NCBI GenBank assembly: GCA_024641475.1
Contig: JAHECZ010000009.1
Coordinates: forward strand, 1 to 64,000
Reading direction: 5' to 3'
DNA length: 64,000 bases
Origin: Gammaproteobacteria bacterium
GTDB lineage: Bacteria; Pseudomonadota; Gammaproteobacteria; UBA6429; Thiohalophilaceae
Made by a program: the position numbers and the translations under genes. The notes under the pieces were generated by a model. The model was not told the origin of the DNA and did no database searches. It was given only the letters and a program-made list of their open reading frames with translations. Of this stretch, positions 26,994-35,366 are shown in pieces. The number at the start of each line of letters is the position of its first letter. Position 1 is the stretch's first letter.

Positions 26994-28042
26994 TGACTGC
27001 ACCCGCCAGTTCACCTGTTTTCCCTGCCGAGTGGGCAACCCAATCCGCTGTTATCCTGGCCTGGCCGCACCCGCATAGCGATTGGGTTGCACGCCTGGAA
27101 TTAGTCGAACCCGCATTCGCGGCAATCGTGGCTGCAATTGCCGCTCGGCAGATCGTGATTCTTGTGTGTTTTGATACAACCCATCGTCTCCATGTTGAAC
27201 GCTATTTGCCTGGGTATGACGTCAATATGGCCAATGTGCGCCTGTATGAAGCTAATAGTAATGATACCTGGGTACGTGATTACGGACCGCTGACCGTATT
27301 GACTGCTGACAAACCACATCTGCTTGATTTTCGTTTTAATGGCTGGGGCGGCAAGTATTCCGCCGAACTGGACGATCGCGTCACCCAGCATTTACAGGAG
27401 CAAAATGCGTTTGGCAATACCGCGGTGACCTATGCTTCGATCCTGCTCGAAGGCGGCAGCCTCGATACCGATGGGGCAGGCACATTATTGACAACGGAAC
27501 GCTGCTTGCTTGGCCCAACACGCAATCCCGCCATGACCAAAATAGATTACGAACGTGTCTTTAAAACCCAGCTCGGTATCGATCGCGTTTTCTGGATCGT
27601 TAATGGCGAATTGCAAGGTGATGATACCGATGGCCATATCGATATGCTGGCACGTTTTTGCAACCGTACCACGATTGCCTATATGAGCTGTGATGATTCG
27701 CGCGATGAGCATTTCGCTACATTACAGCGCATGCACGATGAATTACTCCAATTACATGATATTGATAACCAACCCTATCGACTTGTGCCATTGCCACTAC
27801 CACAAGCCAAGTATAATGATGAAGGTCGCCGCCTGCCGGCGAGTTACGCAAATTTCCTGATTATCAATGGCGCAGTTCTGGTACCAACTTACGCTGATCC
27901 GAATGATGCGATTGCACTACAGAATTTACAGTCATGTTTTCCGGAACGGGAAGTTATCGGAATTCCCTGTTTACGTATCATTGAGCAAAATGGCAGTCTG
28001 CATTGCCTGACCATGCAACTGCCTGCGGGTGTCATAAGCTAG
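26993..28042 (+). CDS. aguA: agmatine deiminase AguA
   Basis: Converts agmatine to N-carbamoylputrescine and ammonia. It is a 349-aa guanidino-modifying enzyme with NDTWVRDYGPL, the LEGGSLDTDG motif, GDDTDGHIDMLARF with catalytic His, and the nucleophilic Cys338 in GSLHCLTMQLP near the C-terminus. All elements are intact. The next enzyme of the pathway, AguB, is encoded 540 nt downstream on the same strand, beyond one opposing lipoprotein gene. Together they give an arginine-decarboxylase-dependent route to putrescine. Confidence 0.95.
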   Translation: MTAPASSPVFPAEWATQSAVILAWPHPHSDWVARLELVEPAFAAIVAAIAARQIVILVCFDTTHRLHVERYLPGYDVNMANVRLYEANSNDTWVRDYGPLTVLTADKPHLLDFRFNGWGGKYSAELDDRVTQHLQEQNAFGNTAVTYASILLEGGSLDTDGAGTLLTTERCLLGPTRNPAMTKIDYERVFKTQLGIDRVFWIVNGELQGDDTDGHIDMLARFCNRTTIAYMSCDDSRDEHFATLQRMHDELLQLHDIDNQPYRLVPLPLPQAKYNDEGRRLPASYANFLIINGAVLVPTYADPNDAIALQNLQSCFPEREVIGIPCLRIIEQNGSLHCLTMQLPAGVIS

Positions 28043-28066
28043 ATAAACAGGTAGCAGCTGTTCCGG

Positions 28067-28459
28067 TTATTTGATATTTGGAAAAGGACTGGTGATTCGC
28101 CAATGACCACTTTCCTTCTCCAAGTCCCACTCCAGCGTGAAATTCATTTTTCGTTCAATGGCAGTGTCTTCATTGTAAAAACGTATTTCAATCAATTGGG
28201 TAATCCTGGTTTGGTCTGCACTCAATTGACTATTAACAACGTTGTAGCCTGAAACCCGAATATGGCTGAGCCGTTTACGTTCCTGTTCTGAAAAAGGTTC
28301 TTTCTCGTTGATATGGGCTGAATAAGCTTTATCGTAATCACCCCAGCGCAAGGCACGTTCGTAAGCAAAATTCAATTGCTGAAATTTCAAATGCTGGTCA
28401 GACAATCCGGCACAACCAACCAGCAATACCATGCCCAGATATACTATCCAACGTTGCAT
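28067..28459 (-). CDS. putative lipoprotein of unknown function
   Basis: A 130-aa protein with a lipoprotein signal: MQRWIVYLGMVLLVGCAG, with lipobox LVGC and the acylated Cys at residue 16. The mature part is a small alpha/beta domain (FAYERALRWGDYDKAY, ITQLIEIRFYNED, FTLEWDLEKESGHWRITSPFP) resembling NTF2-like fold lipoproteins, but I do not assign a family. Asp is absent after the Cys, so outer-membrane sorting is expected. It lies on the opposite strand between the two agmatine-pathway genes. Confidence 0.75.
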   Translation of the reverse strand: MQRWIVYLGMVLLVGCAGLSDQHLKFQQLNFAYERALRWGDYDKAYSAHINEKEPFSEQERKRLSHIRVSGYNVVNSQLSADQTRITQLIEIRFYNEDTAIERKMNFTLEWDLEKESGHWRITSPFPNIK

Positions 28460-28581
28460 CTTGCCAACCTCCTTGCACTTATTAACCAGGCCATGGTAGC
28501 AGGTGTTTATGAATTTTGCACCGGCGCCCGCGTCATGAAATAATTACGTTATACTTGCCGCCATCACACTGTGGAACGACC

Positions 28582-29484
28582 ATGTTAAAACAACCAATAC
28601 GCATAGGACTCGTGCAACATTCCTGCAGCACAGACCGTGCCGCCAATCTTACTGCCAGTATGGACGGAATCCGCCAGGCCGCCGCCGCAGGAGCGCAATT
28701 GGTATTATTGCAGGAACTCCACGTCAGTTTGTATTTCTGTCAAACCGAAGACACCCAGTGTTTTGATCTGGCTGAACCCATCCCTGGCCCAACCAGCCAG
28801 CAACTCGCTGCTCTCGCCCAACAACTCAAGATTGTGATTGTGGCATCACTGTTTGAAAAACGTGCCACTGGTCTCTATCACAATACCGCCGTGGTATTTG
28901 AAACTGACGGCAGCCTTGCCGGAATGTATCGCAAAATGCATATACCGGACGATCCGGCCTACTATGAAAAATTTTATTTTACCCCTGGCGATTTGGGATT
29001 CCATCCAATCGCAACATCCGTCGGCAAGCTCGGGGTGTTGGTTTGTTGGGATCAGTGGTTTCCTGAAGCAGCCCGACTCATGACTTTAGCTGGTGCCGAC
29101 CTGCTACTCTATCCCACCGCGATTGGCTGGGATGATGCCGATAGTGCGGCAGAAAAACACCGTCAATGCGATGCGTGGATCACGGTGCAGCGTGGCCATG
29201 CGATTGCCAACGGCATTCCCGTGCTTGCATGCAATCGCACCGGCTTTGAAGCAAACCCGGTCACACCCAATCAGGGTATCCATTTTTGGGGCAACAGTTT
29301 TGTCTGCGGTCCACAAGGTGAAATGCTGGCGCAGGCCACGCAAGCTAAATCCGAAGTTCTATTGTGTGATATCGACATGCAACGCGTCGAGCAAGTACGC
29401 CGCATCTGGCCCTATCTGCGCGATCGCCGTATCGATGCCTATCCGGATTTATTATTACGCTATCGAGATGGAAAAAAGACCTGA
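28582..29484 (+). CDS. aguB: N-carbamoylputrescine amidase AguB
   Basis: Nitrilase-superfamily enzyme that hydrolyses N-carbamoylputrescine to putrescine, CO2 and ammonia. The 300-aa protein has the catalytic triad Glu45 (LLQELH), Lys118 (YRKMHIPDD) and Cys155 (LVCWDQWFPEAAR). The frame is open from 28516, but the ATG at 28582 gives the normal N-terminus (MLKQPIRIGLVQHS) and has a GGAA sequence six bases upstream. With AguA it completes agmatine to putrescine. Confidence 0.95.
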   Translation: MLKQPIRIGLVQHSCSTDRAANLTASMDGIRQAAAAGAQLVLLQELHVSLYFCQTEDTQCFDLAEPIPGPTSQQLAALAQQLKIVIVASLFEKRATGLYHNTAVVFETDGSLAGMYRKMHIPDDPAYYEKFYFTPGDLGFHPIATSVGKLGVLVCWDQWFPEAARLMTLAGADLLLYPTAIGWDDADSAAEKHRQCDAWITVQRGHAIANGIPVLACNRTGFEANPVTPNQGIHFWGNSFVCGPQGEMLAQATQAKSEVLLCDIDMQRVEQVRRIWPYLRDRRIDAYPDLLLRYRDGKKT

Positions 29485-29567
29485 TTATGTTGGCCCACGC
29501 CAAGCCGGGGGATATATACGTAACGCCAATAAATTACTGGCTTGTCGATGCAAATAACCGATACACA

Positions 29568-29581
29568 AATCCTTAAGGATT
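29568..29581. repeat. palindrome at the DAHP synthase ribosome binding site
   Basis: AATCCTTAAGGATT is a perfect 14-bp palindrome ending 10 bp before the ATG at 29592 and including part of the AAGGATTAGGA ribosome binding region. It could be an operator or simply chance A+T-rich symmetry. Confidence 0.35.
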
Positions 29582-29591
29582 AGGAAAAACC

Positions 29592-30704
29592 ATGATTGTG
29601 ATTCTCGAAGCCAATTTAGCACAAAGCAGCGATGAATACCGTCAGGTACGCAACCACCTGGAAAAACTGCCCGGCATCACGTTGCGTGAGCACCAGGAAT
29701 TCGGCATCGAACAAGTGCTCACCGAGTTTTATCTGATAGGCAATACCGCAGCGCTCGCCAAAGAAGAAATCGAAAATCTGCCTGGGGTAGATCGCGTCGT
29801 GCGTATTTCAGAGGAATACCGCATCCTTGGACAACATCGCGACGATCACCGCCCAACCGCATTTACCTATAACGGTGTCACCTTCTCACAGGAGAATCTC
29901 AATGTCTTTGCCGGTCTGTGTGCGGTAGACACGCCGGAACATGTCGAGTTGATGCTGGCTGCATTGCAACAACATGGCCAGGTATGTACGCGCATGGGCG
30001 CGTATAAACCCCGCACCAATCCCTATTCCTTTCAAGGCCATGGCAAATCCTGCCTGCCCTATGTATTCGACCTGGCTGGTAAATACGGCATCAAAGTCAT
30101 CGCGATGGAAGTCACCCATGAAAATCATGTCGAAGAAATCAATCAGGCTTTGCAACAAACCGGCAATCCCACCGGAGTGTTATTACAGATCGGTACACGC
30201 AATACGCAAAATTTTGAATTACTCAAAGCCGTGGGACGACAGCGCCGGTTTCCCGTATTGATTAAACGTGGTTTTGGCATCACGCTGGAAGAATCCTTAA
30301 ATGCCGCCGAGTACCTGGCCAGCGAAGGCAATACCCATATCGTGTTTGGTTTGCGAGGCATGAAAACCAATATGGCGGATCCACATCGGAATTTTGTTGA
30401 TTTTGCCCATGTGCCGGTGGTGAAACGACTCACCCGCATGCCGGTATGTATCGATCCCTCTCACTCGGTAGGTTCACGCCATTCTGCACCCGATGGTATT
30501 ACGGATTTGCTACATGCGACTGCACAGGGTGTTATTGCCGGCGCCAATATGATCCTGATCGATTTTCACCCGCACCCAGGCAAAGCCCTGGTGGATGGCC
30601 CACAGGCATTGACGCTCGATGAGTTGGGTTATTTCCTGGAAGATGTCCGAATTGCCCGTGCCGCATATGAAATGCGCGTCAGCCTGGCAAAATCACAACA
30701 TTAA
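29592..30704 (+). CDS. aroF: 3-deoxy-7-phosphoheptulonate synthase, class I-beta (AroF type)
   Basis: First enzyme of the shikimate pathway, joining phosphoenolpyruvate and erythrose-4-phosphate. The 370-aa protein has an N-terminal ferredoxin-like regulatory domain (about 1-70, starting MIVILEANLAQSSDEYRQV) and a TIM barrel. Barrel motifs include GAYKPRTNPYSFQG, LQIGTRNTQNF, PVLIKRGFG, CIDPSHSVG and IDFHPHPGKALVDGPQ. This is the I-beta type found in Thermotoga and Gram-positives, not the enteric AroFGH I-alpha type. The front domain is known in that type to confer feedback control by Tyr or Phe. Its stop codon overlaps that of the convergent PagP-like gene (TTAA). Confidence 0.93.
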   Translation: MIVILEANLAQSSDEYRQVRNHLEKLPGITLREHQEFGIEQVLTEFYLIGNTAALAKEEIENLPGVDRVVRISEEYRILGQHRDDHRPTAFTYNGVTFSQENLNVFAGLCAVDTPEHVELMLAALQQHGQVCTRMGAYKPRTNPYSFQGHGKSCLPYVFDLAGKYGIKVIAMEVTHENHVEEINQALQQTGNPTGVLLQIGTRNTQNFELLKAVGRQRRFPVLIKRGFGITLEESLNAAEYLASEGNTHIVFGLRGMKTNMADPHRNFVDFAHVPVVKRLTRMPVCIDPSHSVGSRHSAPDGITDLLHATAQGVIAGANMILIDFHPHPGKALVDGPQALTLDELGYFLEDVRIARAAYEMRVSLAKSQH

Positions 30705-31180
30705 AATTCAGCGATGCGTACCATCGCCTGGAAAAACAGTAATGGTACATGCTTGGGTGAAATACTTGGTATATAGGTTGCGTTGACAGTAACCCACTTG
30801 TTACCTACTGCAACAAACGGTAACGCACCGAAAAATGGATTATTGTCGTGATAATCATGGCGAGTCATCAAGAACGCAATCACACCAACATCGGCATGCC
30901 AGCCATCGGTGCCAGCACCAAAATGAAAGCGTCGCTTGGTACCACCACCCGCATATTTAGACGTTTGGTTATTACTGTCTTTAAAGACACTGCTATGTAA
31001 AAAACGTACCCACTTGTCGCGTTCATTAAAATCGTAATTCAGGCCCAGGCCCCAATTTTTTTCATTATAGTTACCATCATTCAGGTGAACTGCTTTACCG
31101 TTAAGCACCACATCCAACTCATCTGCCGCAGCGGGCAATACGGTAAACGTCAGCAGTAGCATTCCAAGTAAAATACGCAT
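30701..31180 (-). CDS. PagP-like outer-membrane beta-barrel (putative lipid A acyltransferase)
   Basis: A 159-aa exported protein: signal peptide 1-19 (cleavage after AAA), then alternating beta-strands with a terminal phenylalanine typical of barrels. By recalled comparison it shares several blocks with E. coli PagP: YNEKNWGLG versus YNERPWGGG, FKDSNNQ versus FKDSWNK, a GYG/GGG turn, and LPFVAVGNKWVTVNATYIP versus LPLASVGYGPVTFQMTYIP. The Asp68-Ser69 pair sits where PagP has its catalytic Asp-Ser; His32 (KAVHLND) may be the third residue. PagP moves palmitate from phospholipid to lipid A. The overall similarity is low, so I give it no symbol. A divergent Pseudomonas PagP is known. Confidence 0.65.
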   Translation of the reverse strand: MRILLGMLLLTFTVLPAAADELDVVLNGKAVHLNDGNYNEKNWGLGLNYDFNERDKWVRFLHSSVFKDSNNQTSKYAGGGTKRRFHFGAGTDGWHADVGVIAFLMTRHDYHDNNPFFGALPFVAVGNKWVTVNATYIPSISPKHVPLLFFQAMVRIAEF

Positions 31181-31414
31181 CGCCAGTAACCAGTTTTTTT
31201 GTGAACTGGTTCTACTATCGGTCCTGCTATGGAGCTCTTAAAAAACCACCAAATACGGCATTAAAAGATGAATTATCAGGCAGTTACCTTGCCTGGATAG
31301 AGATGCGACATTGTATTGACGCAATTGGGCAGTGATCGCGCTCACGATTCAGGCGTTGAGCCTGTACTTTGACGTGATCTGACTCACATAGAAAGCTTTG
31401 ACGTGATGATTTTT
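31181..31414. promoter_or_regulatory. leader and control region of the PagP-like gene
   Basis: No gene is visible in these 234 bp. Going from the PAP2 stop toward the PagP-like start I see two copies of CTTTGACGTGAT (31396-31407 and 31367-31378). A hairpin CAGGC/GCCTG (31350-31364) and a CRP-like palindrome GTGA-N6-TCAC (31332-31345) come next. A second hairpin CAGGCA/TGCCTG (31277-31295) follows. Last is an 8-bp stem AACCAGTT/AACTGGTT (31188-31211) ending 7 nt before the ATG. No clear -10/-35 pair was found. Confidence 0.5.
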
Positions 31415-32617
31415 TTATTCCGGCCAGATGATTTTGCCGGTTTTCACGCGTAGTTTTAGTTTGGATTTTTGTATTGGTGTGAGTTTGTCGGCAATACGGA
31501 TCGTTCCATCCTGAACCTGAAATTCCACATCCTGCAGACGATTCAGATTAACCTTAAACTTATAATGTGTAATGAGTTCGGTATAAATGCCGGTGTGCGT
31601 CAAACTACCCAAGATGCGCTGATTTTTATCATCAAGCACGCTGACAAGTTCATTGGTAGGCAGACCAAAACCATTGGCGGTTCCCTGTAAACTCATCAGC
31701 ATATTCGGATCGGCGCTGAGCTGAATCGTCACATCACCACGATCAATCTTATAAATCATACTGGACATAGTCGTGCGTGATGTCAGGGATACATGTTGAT
31801 CGACGGTGGTATCGAAGGGGCTTGCCAGTAATGTGGCAAAGATCATCAACAATACCAATCCAATATAGCCAGTCGTACGATAGATGCCCAGGCGTGGAAT
31901 CGGAATATCACCAGCCTGCTCGATGCGTTGTTCGCGTTGTGGGAATCTCAGTATAAAATGGTAAAGCAACGATGCGGAGAAGAAAGTCAAATACCCCGCC
32001 CACAGCACATCGGAAACAAAATGTCCTCCGGCAACAATGCGTCCTGTACCCATCAACAAGCCAAACAGAATGCCCAGCGCCAATGCCGCACGCGCCAGCG
32101 CCTTATGTCGTCTGCGCAAAATAAAAAAGAATCCCATGAATGTAAAACCGGTGGTGGCGTGTCCGGCTGGGAAGGATTTATACATCTGGCTCTGCCCCAT
32201 CAGCAGCGGTGGCAGGTAGGCTTGGGTTCCACCGAGTTGCACGGTTTCACTGGGGCGTGGCCGACCCCAGTAACCTTTAAATACACCATTAATCAGCAGC
32301 CCTGGCCCCAGGACAATCAACAACAGCATATATAAAGCGTATAAGCGTAGTCGGTGTTGTTGTTGCGTCGGCTTACGGATAAACACCAGAATAGCGATAC
32401 TGCCAAACACCAATGCGCCGGTAATGTAGGGTGCGCCATGATAGAAAAATTGCCACAGTGGCCGCAGTCCTTGATCCCATGCGGCTATCGGACTGTGCGG
32501 ATGATAAAACAAGCCGGACACATAGACATCAAGGCCGGTATTCCAGAATACCAAGGTCGTGAGCAGCATCAGGCTGCATAACAACGTCAATTCAAAAATC
32601 CAGGGGCGTGCTTGCAT
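31415..32617 (-). CDS. PAP2-family phosphatase with extra C-terminal domain
   Basis: Membrane phosphatase of 400 aa. The first 225 residues are a PAP2 domain with about six helices: K114-x6-R121P122 (KGYWGRPRP), P150AGH153, and R193-x5-H199-x3-D203 (GRIVAGGHFVSD). The usual PSGH and SR serines are Ala and Gly. Related enzymes remove or transfer lipid A or polyprenyl phosphates in the periplasm (LpxE, LpxT, PgpB types). A seventh helix (250-267) is followed by about 130 residues of beta-rich sequence (DRGDVTIQLS, DVEFQVQDGTIRI) that I cannot assign. It is last of three minus-strand envelope genes. Confidence 0.8.
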   Translation of the reverse strand: MQARPWIFELTLLCSLMLLTTLVFWNTGLDVYVSGLFYHPHSPIAAWDQGLRPLWQFFYHGAPYITGALVFGSIAILVFIRKPTQQQHRLRLYALYMLLLIVLGPGLLINGVFKGYWGRPRPSETVQLGGTQAYLPPLLMGQSQMYKSFPAGHATTGFTFMGFFFILRRRHKALARAALALGILFGLLMGTGRIVAGGHFVSDVLWAGYLTFFSASLLYHFILRFPQREQRIEQAGDIPIPRLGIYRTTGYIGLVLLMIFATLLASPFDTTVDQHVSLTSRTTMSSMIYKIDRGDVTIQLSADPNMLMSLQGTANGFGLPTNELVSVLDDKNQRILGSLTHTGIYTELITHYKFKVNLNRLQDVEFQVQDGTIRIADKLTPIQKSKLKLRVKTGKIIWPE

Positions 32618-32619
32618 AG

Positions 32620-34122
32620 TTAGTGTGCCTGCTGCGGTGAATCGGCTGTATAGCCACGAAATTCATGCAGATAAAACACGTGGAAATTCTTTTTATATGA
32701 CTTGTTAACGCGTAATTCGATATCAGACAACTTACGCGTCAGCAGAAATGACTGTGTCATTTGCTCTGCCAGCGCTGGCGATGATGTGACATAGATAAAA
32801 TCACTACCCAGCTTACCATCCATTGTCGTCACCAAATCAAAATGATCATGAATCTCCTTGCGCGGATTCCATTTCACCGCATCCAGCGGATGTGGTCGTA
32901 TATAATAGACCATCTCAGCCATCTCATAACGCGAATCAAATAACATGGTTGCCGCAGGATAGTTGGCTTTGAGTTTTTGCACTTCCTGAGCGAGACTGCG
33001 CCAGCCGCGGGCATCGCGTAGAATATCATTGTCTCGTGTCAGTTCTATTCCGAAGATCCCCAATGCAGATTCATAATGGTAAACCAGACTACCTACCGAT
33101 AAATTCAGAATAATCGCGGCAACCAACCAGCGCGTTCTGGAATTTTCTGCCAGGTAATATCCAACCAAAATCGAAGCTGCAATATACGTCGGTACAGCCC
33201 AGTTGGCATTCGCGCTCCCAAGCAAGGCTTGCAATGTAATGACACTCAGAAATACCAGCGCAAATACGATCAATCGGTGCGGCGGTGTCTCTTGCCAGTT
33301 TTTCAGCAATTGAAAAGCATAAACCAGAAAAACAGCAAAGGATATAAATCCAAATACTCCAAACTGACCTAACAGGAAAAATGCCAACTCATCCCACTGC
33401 AACCAGGCCTGATCGAGATGGGAAATTTCCATGGTGTGATGTAAAGTGGGATAGTGATGCCGCACATTCCAGATGACGTTGGGTAAAAATATCAATAACG
33501 CCAGCCCGGCGGCTAAATATAGCCTTGGGTTGCGTAAATGATGCCGGTAGGTTCGCATGCTTAACAACAATAACAACACCGAAGGGGCGAAAAACACCAT
33601 CGTGTATTTACTCAGCAGTCCTAATCCGGTAACGACACCCAACGCCAGCCATTGCCAGGGTTTATTCGTTTCAATCACTGTAAGAAACAACACCAGACTC
33701 AAACACCAAAATAACAATAATGGCGCATCGGTCGTAATCAGGATATTGCCCATGGCAACACCCGGCATCGTGAAAAAGATGGCGGCGGCGTAAAATGCCG
33801 TTTTGCTGTTAAAGAGACGCCTGCTGAAAACATAGAGAATTAGCGCGATTGCCGGATAAATCAGTAATGACGCCGCTCTGACACCGACCTCGCTATCACC
33901 GCAGATTGCCGTGACTGTTGCGATCAACCATGCCAGCATGGGTGGCTTGGAGTAATAACCAAAATCCAGTTGCGTTGACCAGTACCAGTATTGCGCCTCA
34001 TCCATACTCAGATTTGGGCCGCTGGTCATTAATACCAGGCAACGATAGGCCAGTATGCATGCAATCAGGACTACGGCTGCGAACTGATATCGGTCAGTCA
34101 ACCAGGAGCGCATTAATCGCAT
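32620..34122 (-). CDS. ArnT/PMT-type (GT39-like) glycosyltransferase
   Basis: Integral membrane glycosyltransferase, 500 aa, with about ten or more hydrophobic segments and a soluble C-terminal part from about residue 390. The first periplasmic loop has MDEAQYWYWSTQLDFGYYSKPPMLAW, the position of the catalytic Asp-Glu in this superfamily. Members use a polyprenyl-phosphate sugar donor to glycosylate lipid A, lipids or proteins on the periplasmic face. It starts 10 nt after the GT2 gene, a probable maker of such a donor. Sugar and acceptor cannot be told from sequence. Confidence 0.85.
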   Translation of the reverse strand: MRLMRSWLTDRYQFAAVVLIACILAYRCLVLMTSGPNLSMDEAQYWYWSTQLDFGYYSKPPMLAWLIATVTAICGDSEVGVRAASLLIYPAIALILYVFSRRLFNSKTAFYAAAIFFTMPGVAMGNILITTDAPLLLFWCLSLVLFLTVIETNKPWQWLALGVVTGLGLLSKYTMVFFAPSVLLLLLSMRTYRHHLRNPRLYLAAGLALLIFLPNVIWNVRHHYPTLHHTMEISHLDQAWLQWDELAFFLLGQFGVFGFISFAVFLVYAFQLLKNWQETPPHRLIVFALVFLSVITLQALLGSANANWAVPTYIAASILVGYYLAENSRTRWLVAAIILNLSVGSLVYHYESALGIFGIELTRDNDILRDARGWRSLAQEVQKLKANYPAATMLFDSRYEMAEMVYYIRPHPLDAVKWNPRKEIHDHFDLVTTMDGKLGSDFIYVTSSPALAEQMTQSFLLTRKLSDIELRVNKSYKKNFHVFYLHEFRGYTADSPQQAH

Positions 34123-34131
34123 TCCATTCTG

Positions 34132-35148
34132 TTACGCGCTTTGGCTCGATGCAGCTGAGCCGGTTGGATCGGCTTGCGTGTTACTGAAATGGGTGACCGC
34201 GTGAATCGTGTACGGTGCGTTGGTGGTGGAGCCGAAATAGTTACGTGCGAGTAATTCTGCCAGCACACCGGTTGTCAGGAATTGCAAGGAGGTGATGATG
34301 CAAAGCACACCAATAAACAACAGCGGTCGTGAGCCAATATCCTCATTCAGTATAAATTTGACGCCGGCTAAATAACTTAAAATGACAAATCCAATGAGCC
34401 CTATCGTCAAGCCAAATGCACCGAAAAAATGTCCCGGCCGGGTCTGATAACGCTGAAAAAATAATACCGTCAGCAAGTCAATGATCACCCGGAACACGCG
34501 GGAGATACCGTATTTCGATGTACCCAGTGTGCGTGGATTGTGTTTGACTTCCATCTCGCCGATGCGTGATGGCTTGGTTACCGTGGCAAACCAGGCGGGA
34601 ATAAACCGGTGCATTTCGCCAAACAGACGGACTTTTTTCAAAATTGCGGCGCGATACACTTTTAGACTGCAACCATAATCACTGATGTGCACCCCTGTCA
34701 CGCGGCGAATTAACATATTGGCGATCTTCGAAGGGATCTTGCGGATAATCAATTTGTCTTTGCGCTTGCGCCGCCAGCCGGACAGCAAATCCAGATCACG
34801 TTCCAGTAATTGTGCCACCATGGCGGGAATATCAACGGGATCATTCTGCATATCCCCGTCCATCGTCACGATAAGTTCACCGTTCGCGGCATCGATACCC
34901 GCCTGCATGGCCGCAGTCTGACCAAAATTACGTTGCAGCTCGACAATCTTGATATCGGTATTGAAGCGCGCAGCCACTGTATGCAGCTGTTTGACCGTCT
35001 CATCGCGACTGCCGTCATCGACCAGAATCAATTCCCAGGGATGTTGCCACGTTCCCAGGACCTGATGGGTATAGGTGAGCAAAGGTTCAACATTTTCCAC
35101 TTCATTATAGAGCGGGACAATAATGGAGACTTTGGGAAGATTCGACAA
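34132..35148 (-). CDS. GT2 polyprenyl-phosphate glycosyltransferase (DPM1/ArnC-like)
   Basis: A 338-aa cytoplasmic-facing glycosyltransferase that is expected to charge undecaprenyl phosphate with a sugar. It has VSIIVPLYNEVENVE, LVDDGSRDET, and the DGD metal motif at 97-99 (TMDGDMQNDP). Two C-terminal helices (about 245-265 and 280-305, ending TGVLAELLARNYF) are arranged as in ArnC. The start is TTG (MSNLPKVSIIVP); there is no better ATG. It heads the minus-strand half of the envelope block, upstream of the GT39-like gene that may use its product. Confidence 0.87.
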   Translation of the reverse strand: MSNLPKVSIIVPLYNEVENVEPLLTYTHQVLGTWQHPWELILVDDGSRDETVKQLHTVAARFNTDIKIVELQRNFGQTAAMQAGIDAANGELIVTMDGDMQNDPVDIPAMVAQLLERDLDLLSGWRRKRKDKLIIRKIPSKIANMLIRRVTGVHISDYGCSLKVYRAAILKKVRLFGEMHRFIPAWFATVTKPSRIGEMEVKHNPRTLGTSKYGISRVFRVIIDLLTVLFFQRYQTRPGHFFGAFGLTIGLIGFVILSYLAGVKFILNEDIGSRPLLFIGVLCIITSLQFLTTGVLAELLARNYFGSTTNAPYTIHAVTHFSNTQADPTGSAASSQSA

Positions 35149-35366
35149 TGTTATTACTCGCCAGTTGTGACATGAGGCGATACCATTATCGACCTCAGGA
35201 TAGTCATCTATGAGTGTGGCGAATTCTAATCGGATGGTCCGGGCATGACAAGCTTACCCAGGCTACCCATAACCAGTCTAAACAAGTCATAATACACTGA
35301 TACTATTATTTTTATCTTCACCGTAACGGAAAGCCAGCACACGCACCTTTGGCCGTAAAACTACCG

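Noticed and set aside
29487-29576. Possible 29-codon small gene between aguB and the DAHP synthase (MLAHAKPGDIYVTPINYW...)
   Set aside because: It begins just after the aguB stop but lacks a spaced Shine-Dalgarno sequence and matches nothing I know; not enough to call without conservation or ribosome profiling.
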